Shown here: piece after piece, positions 43,878 through 52,517 of the stretch | How positions within the stretch are numbered: position 1 is the stretch's first letter | How the letters are laid out: each line of letters starts with the position of its first letter | From: Natronosalvus caseinilyticus | Lineage (GTDB): Archaea; Halobacteriota; Halobacteria; Halobacteriales; Natrialbaceae | Length of the DNA: 64,000 nucleotides | Direction: 5' to 3' | NCBI RefSeq assembly: GCF_017357105.1 | Contig: NZ_CP071596.1 | Coordinates: 1,054,001-1,118,000, forward strand | Position numbers and translations under genes: made by a program | Notes under the pieces: generated by a model | What the model was told of the DNA's origin: nothing | Databases searched by the model: none | What the model saw: only the letters and a program-made list of their open reading frames with translations

Positions 43878-46157
43878 TTACTCCTGACTGTAGGTTCGAT
43901 CGTGTCCGAACGGTTCGTAGTTGGCTCCACCGCCTTCATAAAACTTGTTAAAGAATTCGACGTACTCCAGTCGAACGCCCTGTAAGCCGGCGCTTGTCAC
44001 GCCAAGGATTAACACGACGATGTGTCCGACAACTAGAATGACGAAGCCGCCGATGAGTCCGGCGATGCCACCCATGTGCATGAGGCCGTCGAAGATGACG
44101 GTGGCCCCGCTGCCGTAGTGCTCGGCGACGTAGCTAGGGTCGTGTCCGGCCGACCCGAGGAAGTGGAACGCGCCATCGGGATCCTCGTAAGCACCGAAGA
44201 ACAGCAGGTTGACCACGAAGGCCATGCCGGCCTTCGCGAGCAACACCGCGCCCATCCGGGTGTACGAGAAGACGTTGACGACGACGTCGAGCGCTTCGAC
44301 GACCTCGACGGTGTCGCCGATCGCGAGCATGACCAGTCCGACGAAGAACACGAGCAGCGGCACCGTCAGCAGGGAGCCGCCGATGCCCGGGATCGCTTCC
44401 GGGAACGTGAACAGGCCCCACTCGGGGAACCCGGTGAACCCGATCGGGAAGGGTCCGTCGCTGGCGAACGTCGTGTAGAGGAACTCCGGCTTCTCGCCCG
44501 CGGCGTGAGCCGAGAAGATCCAGATCCAGATCCCGTTGAGCATCAGGATCCACGACCCGCTGTGGAAGAGCGCGTCCTTGACGCCGTGGCTGAGGTTCTC
44601 GTAGAAGTCGATCAGGTAACCAATGTTCAGGTGCACGATGCCGGCGAGCACGCTCACGACCATCCAGCCGATGGCGAACTCGGCGGCACCGGGCTCGAGC
44701 CCCTTGTTCAGCGGCAACAGCTCGACGCCGAACAGGTCGCCCCAGACGATGTCGCCGAGGGCGTGCAAGCCGAAGATTTCGCCGTAGATGAACCCGAATA
44801 TGATCGTGAACGCGCCGGCCCAGATGGCCACGCCGCCAAGACTCGAGATGCCGTCGCTCTCGAAGTTGGTCGCCATGTAGTAGCCGATGGCGACGTACAG
44901 GATCCCGTAGCCGACGTCGCCGATCATGAAGCCGAAGAAGACCGGGAACGTCAGGAACAGGAAGATCGTCGGGTCGAGTTCGCTGTATTTGGGTTTGTTG
45001 ACCGCGTTAACCAGGGCCTCGAACGGCTTCGCGGCCGAGGGGTTGTCCTGGATGACCGGCGGTTCGTCGTCCATCGTGACGGCCGAGCCGCCGTCAGGGA
45101 CGACTTTCTGCTCGGCCCGCTCTTCTTCGTCCTCACTGGCGCTCGGCCCGTCCTCGTCCTGTGCGGCGGGCGTCCCCTTCTGGACGTCTTCGGTGTGGGT
45201 GTGGGCGCCGTGACGGTCGTAGTCGGCGCGCTCGAGTTCTTCGATCTCGACGCTGTCGCCGACGGCGTCGTTCAGCGCGGCGACGAGGCGGTCGTACTCG
45301 GTCGTTGGGATCCAGCCCTCGGCGATGAACGCCCGGTCGCTCGTCGCGAACTGCAGCGGCGCCTCGGCGCGCTGGACCTCGATCGTGAGTTTCTCCTCGG
45401 CGAGCAACAGGAACGCGCCCTCCTCGGTCTTGATCGTCTCGAGGTCGGCGTCGATCTCCTCGAGTTTGGCCTCGAGGTCGCGTTCATCGCGCTCGAGATC
45501 GGATACGTAGGACTCGGGGTCCTTCTCCGTCTCGGGCACCTGGTAGCGGCTGAAGTCGACGCCGACGAGGGCGTCGTCGACGAACCCTTCGTCGGCTCCG
45601 GCGGCGGGCGCTGCGACGATCGCGACGACCCCGTCGCCGGTGCCAGTGAACGTCTCGTAGGCACGGACGTCGTCGGACGCGTCGAGGGCAGCCTCGACCG
45701 CAGTCAGCGAGCCCTCGCCGACGACGACCTCGACGGAGTCGTACCCCGACAGCAAGTCGAGGTCGATCCCGAGGTCCGCGAACGGTTCGATCCGGTCGAG
45801 TCGCTCCCTGACGCGGCGCAACTGGTCGCGAACCTCGGTGCGTCGGTCGTCGAGGTCGTTGACCCGCGTCCGGATGGACTCGAGGCGAGGCTCCCAGTCG
45901 TCGCCGAGCCGGCCGGAGGCGACGTCCACGTCCTCGTCCTCGAGGTCGAGCGTGCTCTCGAGGGCTCGAACCGTGACGAGCTTCTCGGAGGCCTCGTCGG
46001 CGCCCACGATGGGGTTGCCGTTGTCGAAGCCCGCCCAGGAGCCGTCGTAGTCCGAAAGGTGTACCAGGTTCAGGTCGTAAACTGCCTCGATGACCGTGGG
46101 CATGACGCCCTTCGAACCGGTCACCGAGACCTTGCTCATCCGTTCAGGTCTGAGCAT
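43878..46157 (-). CDS. atpI: A-type ATP synthase subunit I (a-type stator)
   Basis: 759 residues from ATG 46157 (MLRPERMSKVSVTGSKGVM); ATG 46139 (MSKV) is an alternative. The soluble N-terminal half (about 1-365) has two coiled-coil arms, followed by an acidic disordered linker near 330-365. The C-terminal half has about eight membrane spans: FLFLTFPVFFGFMIGDVGYG, VAIWAGAFTIIFGFIYGEIF, FVILVVGHIVVLILGVTSAG. The half-channel arginine lies in the SYTRMGAVLLAKAGMAFVVN segment. The longer start overlaps atpH by 14 bases; the 170-residue upstream extension is a shadow. Confidence 0.95.
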   Translation of the reverse strand: MLRPERMSKVSVTGSKGVMPTVIEAVYDLNLVHLSDYDGSWAGFDNGNPIVGADEASEKLVTVRALESTLDLEDEDVDVASGRLGDDWEPRLESIRTRVNDLDDRRTEVRDQLRRVRERLDRIEPFADLGIDLDLLSGYDSVEVVVGEGSLTAVEAALDASDDVRAYETFTGTGDGVVAIVAAPAAGADEGFVDDALVGVDFSRYQVPETEKDPESYVSDLERDERDLEAKLEEIDADLETIKTEEGAFLLLAEEKLTIEVQRAEAPLQFATSDRAFIAEGWIPTTEYDRLVAALNDAVGDSVEIEELERADYDRHGAHTHTEDVQKGTPAAQDEDGPSASEDEEERAEQKVVPDGGSAVTMDDEPPVIQDNPSAAKPFEALVNAVNKPKYSELDPTIFLFLTFPVFFGFMIGDVGYGILYVAIGYYMATNFESDGISSLGGVAIWAGAFTIIFGFIYGEIFGLHALGDIVWGDLFGVELLPLNKGLEPGAAEFAIGWMVVSVLAGIVHLNIGYLIDFYENLSHGVKDALFHSGSWILMLNGIWIWIFSAHAAGEKPEFLYTTFASDGPFPIGFTGFPEWGLFTFPEAIPGIGGSLLTVPLLVFFVGLVMLAIGDTVEVVEALDVVVNVFSYTRMGAVLLAKAGMAFVVNLLFFGAYEDPDGAFHFLGSAGHDPSYVAEHYGSGATVIFDGLMHMGGIAGLIGGFVILVVGHIVVLILGVTSAGLQGVRLEYVEFFNKFYEGGGANYEPFGHDRTYSQE

Positions 46158-46476
46158 TGACGTCCTCCTGGAACAGGTCGACGACGTGGGATGCCACCTC
46201 GTCGACCCGTGTCGTGGCGCGTTTTTCGAGCGCCTCGCGATCCTCGGTTCCCTCCCGGAGCACGCGCTCACACTCGGCGTCGATCTCCTCGCGAGCGTCC
46301 TCGAGTCGGCGCTCCTTGAGGTCTCGAGCCTCCGCTTCCGCTTCCGAGCGTATCTCCTCGGCGCGTTTCCGGGCCTCGGCGATGCGCTCGTCGCGGTCGT
46401 TCTCCGCCTGTGCGACGATTTTGTCGGCCTCCTCTTCTGCCGACTTGATCTCTTGTAGAACCTGTGGCCTCGGCAT
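46144..46476 (-). CDS. atpH: A-type ATP synthase subunit H
   Basis: 110 residues. Peripheral-stalk subunit forming a right-handed coiled coil with AtpE: nearly all of residues 5-85 is a charged Ala/Glu/Arg helix (EIKSAEEEADKIVAQAENDR), and the C-terminal VDEVASHVVDLFQEDV is amphipathic. It is the first gene of the operon; a TATA box lies 30 bases before ATG 46476. Confidence 0.93.
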   Translation of the reverse strand: MPRPQVLQEIKSAEEEADKIVAQAENDRDERIAEARKRAEEIRSEAEAEARDLKERRLEDAREEIDAECERVLREGTEDREALEKRATTRVDEVASHVVDLFQEDVNAQT

Positions 46477-46505
46477 ACTCTAAGCACCCGACGTTTGCTT
46501 GAGCG

Positions 46506-46513
46506 CGTATAAG
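46506..46513 (-). promoter_or_regulatory. TATA box of the ATP synthase operon
   Basis: CTTATACG on the minus strand, 30-37 bases before the atpH ATG, the expected spacing for a leaderless or very short leader transcript covering atpH to atpB. Confidence 0.6.
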
Positions 46514-46694
46514 GTAGTTGCGAAAGTGGCTGGCGTGGGGCCTCGCGTTTCGCTTCGGTGCGCGAACGAACTGCCGACGAGCGCCTCTCTCGAATCGCCC
46601 CAGCGGTGTCGCCAGGCGCCGAACCGGCGGACGGGAGCGCTCGAGCCACGCTGGATGGACAGACCTATCACGACAGCCGGTCAATCGGCGCCAA

Positions 46695-47321
46695 ATGGGA
46701 ATCCTCGAGAACAAGGCGCGGGCGCGGCTGTTCTACAAGTACCTCTCGACGATTTACGACCGGATCAACCCCTTCATCTGGAACGAGGAGATGCGAACCG
46801 AGGCGCTCTCGCTGCTAAACTTCGAAGACGCCGAAATGGTGCTCGACGTGGGCTGTGGAACCGGCTTCGCGACCGAGGGTCTGCTCGAGCACGTCGACAC
46901 CGTCTACGCGCTCGATCAGAGCGAACACCAGCTCGAGAAGGCCTACGCCAAGTTCGGGAAGACGGGCGGCCCCGTTCACTTCCACCGGGGCGACGCCGAG
47001 CGACTTCCGTTCGAGACGGACACGTTCGATATCGTCTGGTCGTCGGGGTCGATCGAGTACTGGCCCGAACCCGTTCTCGCCCTGCGGGAGTTCAACCGCG
47101 TGCTGAAACCGGGCGGTCAGGTGCTCGTCGTGGGGCCGAACTACCCGGATAACCGGATCGCCCAGGTGCTGGCCGACGCGATGATGCTCTTCTACGACGA
47201 GTACGAGGCCGACCGCATGTTCAAGGCGGCGGGCTTCGAGGAGGTCAAACACCTGTTCCAGGGGCCCAGCTACGAACCCGAGGTGGCGATCACGACGATC
47301 GCTCGAGCGCCCGAGAAGTAA
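46695..47321 (+). CDS. Class I SAM methyltransferase, MPBQ/menaquinone-type
   Basis: 208 residues from ATG 46695. SAM-binding motif I is VLDVGCGTG (about 49-57), with acidic motif II at YALDQSE and post-motif RGDAERLPF. FYKYLSTIYDRINPFIWNEE at the N-terminus and FNRVLKPGGQVLVVGPNYPD resemble the VTE3/MPBQ methyltransferases and haloarchaeal quinone methylases, so methylation of a menaquinone precursor is the best guess. The frame begins at 46518, but that extension overlaps the ATP synthase promoter and lacks similarity. Confidence 0.88.
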   Translation: MGILENKARARLFYKYLSTIYDRINPFIWNEEMRTEALSLLNFEDAEMVLDVGCGTGFATEGLLEHVDTVYALDQSEHQLEKAYAKFGKTGGPVHFHRGDAERLPFETDTFDIVWSSGSIEYWPEPVLALREFNRVLKPGGQVLVVGPNYPDNRIAQVLADAMMLFYDEYEADRMFKAAGFEEVKHLFQGPSYEPEVAITTIARAPEK

Positions 47322-47373
47322 CCTCGAGACGCGGTTTGACGCCGATTCTTTGGTGGCCCTTATCGAGTCGGCC

Positions 47374-49245
47374 TCACTCTACCCGTCGCTCGAGGAAGTC
47401 CGCCAGCAGTTCGAACATCCGCAGTTTCTGTGCCTGATCTGAGGAGGCGTGGCCCTCCTCGCCGAGTTCCTCGTACTCGAAGTCCTCGCCCTCCTCGTAG
47501 CCGTTCTCGAGCAGGGCGTCCCGGAAGATTCGGGCCTGCGACACCGGGACGCGGCGGTCGTTGACGCCGTGAACGAGGAAGATCGGATCCTCGACGTTCT
47601 CGACGTGGGTCACGGGACTGCGCTCCCGGTAGAGGTCGGGGTTCTCCTCGGGCGTCCCGAGGTAGGTCTCCATCAACTCGGTCCGGAAGTGGGGCATCGT
47701 GTTCTCGAACATATCCTCGAGGTCGGTGAGGCCGATCCAGGCGACGCCCGCGCTATAGAGGTCGGGGTACTGGACCATCTGCCAGTAGGCGGAGTAGCCG
47801 CCGTAGGAGCCGCCGAAGACGACGACGCGGTCCGAATCGAGGAAGCCGTAGGTCTCGAGGACGTACTCGGCCGCGGTAGCGACATCGCCCTGTTCGGCGC
47901 CCGCCCAGTCGTCGTAGAGTTCGCGAACGAACTTTCGGCCTCGGCCCGTGGATCCGCGGTAGTTGATCTGGAGCACCGAGAAGCCCTGGGAGACCAGCAC
48001 CTGGGTGTAGAGGTCGAACGACTTGGTGTCTCGAGCACGGGGGCCGCCGTGGGGATTGACGATCAGTGGCGACGGTCGTTCGCCCGAATCGTAGAAGAGC
48101 GCGCCGATCTCGAGTTCGTCGTAGGGTTCGTGCTCGACAGCGCGCTGAGGTGTCTCCGGAATCCCGTCGGAGTCCATGCGGAGGTACTCCGCGTCCGCGA
48201 AGTCCTCGGGATCGAACGGCCCGTACTCGGCCTCGAGCAGCGTCTCGTAGCTATCCTCGGCGAGGTCGTAGACCAGCAGTTCGGGACGCCGGGTGGGCGT
48301 CGTGTGCTGGACGAGTACGCGGTCGTCGTCGATGACGACGCTGCCGGGGCCGTAGCCGCCCAGAGAGGCGACGCCCTCGGGGACGTCGAACTCGCGGTTC
48401 TCGCCGGTCTCGAGGTCGTAGACGACGGGGACGGCGACGGCGTCGCGACTCCGCATCGCGAGTACCCGCTCGCCGTCGGGGAGGAAGGTGGTGCCGTGTT
48501 CTTCGTACTCGTACTCGCCCTCGCCGTACCACTCGACCGAGTCCGACTCGAGGTCGTAGACGCCGATCCGTCCCAGGTCCGCGGAGTTGTCGCTGACGAG
48601 CAAGCGCTCGCCCTCGGGGCTCCAGTCGTTGGGCATCGACTCCGCGCCGTCCTCGCCCAGTTCGAGGTTCCGGGGGTTCGAGCCGTCGACGTCCATCACG
48701 TAGACGTCCTTGTTATTGTGGTCGTCCGATTCGTTCGTCGAGAACGCCACCCGCTGGCCGTCCGGCGAGAGTTTCGCGCCACCGGCCGCTCGCTCGTAGT
48801 CCGTGATCTTGGTCGTCTCACCGCTCGAGCGGTCGTGGTGATAGAGGTTCATCTGCCCGTCTCGTGTCGAGCCAACGATCAGCGTCTCGCCGTCGTCGCT
48901 CACGTCCTGAATCGTGACCTGCCCGTCCATCTCGAGGACGGACTCGACCTCGCCGTCGCGGGTGAGCGCGTAGATGTCGTTCTGCTCGTTACCGTCGTCG
49001 TCGAGGTGGAAGAACACCCGATCGCCGTCGCCCCAGGTGACGAACCAGCGGGCGTTTCGGGGGACCTCGCCGTCGGACCACTGCTCGAGGTCGCCACTCT
49101 CGACGTCGAGGACGTGGAGTTCGTTTCGGCCCGTCACGTCGTAGTAGAGCGCCACTTCGTTGCCATCCGGCCTCACCGTCGGGTGGGCCATCGTCGGCAG
49201 ACTCGCCAGTTCCTCGAGGACGTCGGCGTCGACAGACTGTGCCAT
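47374..49245 (-). CDS. S9 family (acylaminoacyl/dipeptidyl) peptidase
   Basis: 623 residues. The N-terminal 380 residues form a beta-propeller with repeated blades such as KLSPDGQRVAFSTNESD and DWSPEGERLLVSDNS. The C-terminal alpha/beta-hydrolase domain has the nucleophile Ser480 in FGGSYGGYSA, the aspartate in LVHGVNDRRVP and the histidine in GEEGHASS. Prolyl-oligopeptidase-family enzymes of this type degrade short peptides in the cytoplasm; no signal peptide is present. ATG 49245 (MAQSVDADVLEEL) is chosen over the upstream frame to 49308, which crosses the divergent promoter. Confidence 0.92.
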   Translation of the reverse strand: MAQSVDADVLEELASLPTMAHPTVRPDGNEVALYYDVTGRNELHVLDVESGDLEQWSDGEVPRNARWFVTWGDGDRVFFHLDDDGNEQNDIYALTRDGEVESVLEMDGQVTIQDVSDDGETLIVGSTRDGQMNLYHHDRSSGETTKITDYERAAGGAKLSPDGQRVAFSTNESDDHNNKDVYVMDVDGSNPRNLELGEDGAESMPNDWSPEGERLLVSDNSADLGRIGVYDLESDSVEWYGEGEYEYEEHGTTFLPDGERVLAMRSRDAVAVPVVYDLETGENREFDVPEGVASLGGYGPGSVVIDDDRVLVQHTTPTRRPELLVYDLAEDSYETLLEAEYGPFDPEDFADAEYLRMDSDGIPETPQRAVEHEPYDELEIGALFYDSGERPSPLIVNPHGGPRARDTKSFDLYTQVLVSQGFSVLQINYRGSTGRGRKFVRELYDDWAGAEQGDVATAAEYVLETYGFLDSDRVVVFGGSYGGYSAYWQMVQYPDLYSAGVAWIGLTDLEDMFENTMPHFRTELMETYLGTPEENPDLYRERSPVTHVENVEDPIFLVHGVNDRRVPVSQARIFRDALLENGYEEGEDFEYEELGEEGHASSDQAQKLRMFELLADFLERRVE

Positions 49246-49368
49246 ACGACATCGTGACTCGGACGGCTCTTCAATACTTGGAAATGCGTCACGTCTCACC
49301 GGTTTCACGAGCCGATGCCGGCCACGAGATCTGGTGGCTTCAAGCCGACTGGACCCGAACCGCCGGCC

Positions 49369-49968
49369 GTGTCACAGCCGATCGTCGTCCCCGGAGCGCG
49401 AGACGTCCGGGCCACGTTCGAGGAACCGTCGTCGGAGCCGACCACCATCGTCGTCGCCTGTCCGCCCCACCCCCAGCACGGCGGCAACCGGGGGGACCGC
49501 CGTCTGGTCGCCGTCAGCGACGCTCTCGTCGATCGCGGGATCGCCTGCCTGCGGATCGACTACGGGGAGTGGGACGAGGGCCACGGCGAGCGCGAAGACG
49601 TCCGGAACGCGATCCGCTGGGCCAGCCCACGATACGACCGCGTCGGCGTCTTCGGCTTCAGTTTCGGCTCCGGACTGGCCCTGCTCGCGAGCGCCGACGA
49701 CCCCGCCGTCGACGCGGTCTCGGCGCTGGCGCCGCCCTCGAGCCTCGGCCAGGATCTCGAGGTGGTGCCGGCGCTCGCGTCGCTCGATATTCCGGTCCAG
49801 ATCGGCTACGGGGCCCGGGATACGACCGTCGACTGGGAACCGGTCGTCGAGGCGGCGACGGAGCGGGGCGACCGCGTGCTCGAGTTCTCGGCGGATCACT
49901 TCTTCGTCGGCCAGCACGAGTCGGTCGCGACGGAGATTGGCGATTTTTTCGCCGAGACGCTCGAGTGA
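49369..49968 (+). CDS. Alpha/beta hydrolase of dienelactone hydrolase type
   Basis: 199 residues from GTG 49369 ((M)SQPIVVPGARDVRATFE); ATG 49315 is an alternative that adds 18 polar residues. Family features are CPPHPQHGG after the second strand, the nucleophile elbow GFSFGSG, the strand IDYGEWDEG, the acid in IGYGARDTTVDWE and the histidine in FSADHFFVGQHE. Substrate unknown. It is divergent from the S9 peptidase. Confidence 0.85.
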   Translation: MSQPIVVPGARDVRATFEEPSSEPTTIVVACPPHPQHGGNRGDRRLVAVSDALVDRGIACLRIDYGEWDEGHGEREDVRNAIRWASPRYDRVGVFGFSFGSGLALLASADDPAVDAVSALAPPSSLGQDLEVVPALASLDIPVQIGYGARDTTVDWEPVVEAATERGDRVLEFSADHFFVGQHESVATEIGDFFAETLE

Positions 49969-50071
49969 GGCGTCGCTCTCTCTCTCCGAGTGGTCGGTTC
50001 GGTCACTGACTCTCGCTCGAGCGACACCCTTTCGTGGAAATACGCCCAGAGAAAAACGGCTCGTCGCCCGC

Positions 50072-50749
50072 TCAGGTCGTCCGGAACGCCCGATCGCCCG
50101 CGTCGCCCAGGCCGGGGACGATGAAGCCGTTCTCGTCGAGGTGGTCGTCGATAGCCACCGTCAGGAGGTCGGCCTCGGGAACGGCCTCACTCACGCGGAG
50201 GAGCCCCTCGGGCGCCGAAACTGCTGAGAGGACGATCAGATGCTCCGGATCGGTCGAGTTCGCGACCACGTGCTCGAGGACGGCGTTCATCGTGCTGCCG
50301 GTCGCGAGCATCGGATCCGCGACGATCACGGTGTCGTCCTCGGTGATCTCGGGGAGCTTGACGTAGTCGATCGTAATGGGGAAGGTGCCGTTCTCGTCGC
50401 GCCCGGCCTCCTCGTCGCGACTGGCACTGATGACGCCCTGGCGGGCGCGCGGGAAGGCCTTGAGCAATCCTTCGACGAAGGGCGTCGCGGCCCGGAGGAC
50501 GTTGATGATGACCACGTCGTCGAGGCCCTTGACCCGCTCGCCCATGGTTGCCTCGAGTGGCGTCTCGATCTCGACGTACTCGGTTTCCATGCGTCCGTCG
50601 ATGATCTCGTAGCCACAGATCCGCCCGAGTTTCACGAGTCCCTTCCGGAAGCTCACCTGTTCGGTTTCGACGTCCCGCAGGCGCGAGAGCGTGTCCTTCG
50701 CCAGCGCGTGGGTGACGAGGTAGGCGTCACCGCGGTCTTCGATCGGCAT
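50072..50749 (-). CDS. upp: Uracil phosphoribosyltransferase
   Basis: 225 residues. Makes UMP from uracil and PRPP in pyrimidine salvage. The PRPP-binding motif is [14 protein letters not shown] (about 140-153); the N-terminal flexible loop [20 protein letters not shown] and the uracil-binding C-terminal segment [14 protein letters not shown] are intact. The start ATG 50749 lies 22-31 bases after a minus-strand AT-rich box. It follows the FrhB-like gene in the same direction but has its own promoter. Confidence 0.96.
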   Translation of the reverse strand: MPIEDRGDAYLVTHALAKDTLSRLRDVETEQVSFRKGLVKLGRICGYEIIDGRMETEYVEIETPLEATMGERVKGLDDVVIINVLRAATPFVEGLLKAFPRARQGVISASRDEEAGRDENGTFPITIDYVKLPEITEDDTVIVADPMLATGSTMNAVLEHVVANSTDPEHLIVLSAVSAPEGLLRVSEAVPEADLLTVAIDDHLDENGFIVPGLGDAGDRAFRTT

Positions 50750-50770
50750 ACCGGCACTCCGCGGGCGGTG

Positions 50771-50780
50771 ACATTTATTG
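50771..50780 (-). promoter_or_regulatory. TATA box of upp
   Basis: CAATAAATGT on the minus strand, 22-31 bases before the upp ATG; upp is probably transcribed separately from the upstream reductase pair. Confidence 0.55.
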
Positions 50781-50837
50781 TACCGATTGCTCGAGACGGA
50801 CCGTCCGGCGCCGGTCGTCCAGCATCGGTCGATCCGT

Positions 50838-52517
50838 TCAGTGCCCGGAGTCGTGCGGATTCAACACCGTGCCGTAGTGTTCAGCGTGGTCGGCGTAGTC
50901 GATGAATCGCGGCGCGTCGGGGTCGAACGGCCGCTCGAGGCTCTCGAAGGCCTTCTTCTTGTCCCAGCTCTGGAGGCCGCCGATGGCCGACCGGTCCTCG
51001 AGGTCGTGGTACTCGAGAATTGGTTCGGTGAGCTCCCATGCTTTCAGCCCCTGCTCGGTGCGGACGATGACGCTCGAGTACTCGTCGGCGGACCCGACGG
51101 AGCCGACGGTGACGTCGGCGGCGTAGCCGGTGAAGTCGGCGCACTCGTCACAGCCCTTGAGCGCGGCGTCGTGGAAGTTCTCGATGTCCTCCTCCAGCAT
51201 CATCCGGTCGTCGTGGTCGTAGACCATCAACTTCCCCTGGAGGACGTCCATCTTGCCGATCTCGTCGGGCGAGATTCCCCGTTGTTCCTCGAGGTGCTCG
51301 CCCATGAGGCTGTAGTAGTTGAAGTTCTTGGTGCACATCAGCGCGATGGTGTAATCCACCGCGCGAACCCCCTCCTCCTGGGCGCCGTATTCCCACTCGA
51401 AGTCCTGCAACGCACGGATGCCTTCGATCTCACAGGGGGTGCCCACGAGCGCCAGCGAGAGGTTCTCCCACGGTTCGTCGGGAAGCTTGTGCTCCCACTG
51501 GTCCAGATCGAGGTTGCCGAGCGCGAGCGTCTGGTTGTAGATGGTGCCCGCGTTCTCGATCAGGTCCTCGCGGCTGGTGGCGAGGTAGCTCTCGGCCTTC
51601 CAGGGCTCCTCCTCGCTCTCGGTGGCGATGAGCGCGCCGTCGATCTCGCCGGCCTCGAGCAGGGTGGCGAGGATGCCGGTGACGACGCCGCCGTCCTGGG
51701 CACCGCCGGTCCAGTCGTCGTCGACCTTCGCGGAGAACTCCGTGATCGGGTCGCCCGCGCCCGAGACGTTGTCGTCGCCGCCGGTGATCTTCCACTGGCG
51801 CTCGTAGCGCAGGCCGCCGCGGGGACAGAAGTCCCAGCAGAGCGAACAGCCGGTACACATCTTGACCAGTTTCGGCAGGTCGTCGTCGCCGACGTCGATG
51901 GAGTCGGACGGGCAGGCCGAGACGCAGGTCCCACACTGGATACAGCGGCCGTCGTCGATGACGGCCTCGTCCAGTTCCATGAACCAGGTCTTCTCGTCGG
52001 GCGTCTCGATGTCGTTCATCTCCGAGCGGATCTCGTAGCCCGGCGTGTCGAGGTCGACGCGCTCGGGAACGCCGACGCGCTCGTCGGGCGCGCCGCTGTC
52101 GACGTCCTGGCTGACCCCCTCGGCGGGTTCGGTGAACTCCACGTCTCTGAGGGTGCCGTCGGCGTCGACGTTGGCCGGTCGAGCGCCACCGTCTGGTCGA
52201 AGCCCTGGCCTGCCCCCATTCCTTTCACTCGCGGGGACACCGTCGGAACGGATCTCCGACGAGTCCTCGTTGGCGGTTTCCGCCGTAGCTGCCGCAGCCA
52301 CCGCGGCCGACTCGGGCTCCTCGCCGTCGGGACCGACGCCGTCGGCAGGAATCGTGCCGTGTTCGCTGTCGGGGCGGTGGATCCGCGCGCTCGACGCCGT
52401 CGGGACGGACTCCTCGTCACCGTCGGCATCCGTCTCGGGGACCGCCGGGTACACGGGGGTATCGTCGACGTCGCTGTCCCGTTCCTCGGTCGTCCGTTCG
52501 TCGTGTTCCTCAGTCAT
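50838..52517 (-). CDS. F420 hydrogenase/dehydrogenase beta-subunit (FrhB-like) iron-sulfur protein
   Basis: 559 residues. The first 165 are an acidic Pro/Asp/Glu-rich extension without domain character. At about residues 190-240 two ferredoxin clusters occur, [12 protein letters not shown] and [12 protein letters not shown], each binding 4Fe-4S. The remainder is the FrhB domain with [20 protein letters not shown] and [16 protein letters not shown]-like segments that bind flavin and a further cluster. The ATG at 52517 overlaps the reductase gene by eight bases, so the two are coupled. It probably passes electrons to the siroheme enzyme; F420H2 or ferredoxin as donor is inference. Confidence 0.9.
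   Translation of the reverse strand: MTEEHDERTTEERDSDVDDTPVYPAVPETDADGDEESVPTASSARIHRPDSEHGTIPADGVGPDGEEPESAAVAAAATAETANEDSSEIRSDGVPASERNGGRPGLRPDGGARPANVDADGTLRDVEFTEPAEGVSQDVDSGAPDERVGVPERVDLDTPGYEIRSEMNDIETPDEKTWFMELDEAVIDDGRCIQCGTCVSACPSDSIDVGDDDLPKLVKMCTGCSLCWDFCPRGGLRYERQWKITGGDDNVSGAGDPITEFSAKVDDDWTGGAQDGGVVTGILATLLEAGEIDGALIATESEEEPWKAESYLATSREDLIENAGTIYNQTLALGNLDLDQWEHKLPDEPWENLSLALVGTPCEIEGIRALQDFEWEYGAQEEGVRAVDYTIALMCTKNFNYYSLMGEHLEEQRGISPDEIGKMDVLQGKLMVYDHDDRMMLEEDIENFHDAALKGCDECADFTGYAADVTVGSVGSADEYSSVIVRTEQGLKAWELTEPILEYHDLEDRSAIGGLQSWDKKKAFESLERPFDPDAPRFIDYADHAEHYGTVLNPHDSGH

Noticed and set aside
44076-46160. 694-codon plus-strand frame opposite atpI
   Set aside because: Antisense shadow; the minus-strand frame encodes the full stator subunit.
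47449-49257. 602-codon plus-strand frame opposite the S9 peptidase
   Set aside because: Antisense shadow; the catalytic triad motifs are on the minus strand.
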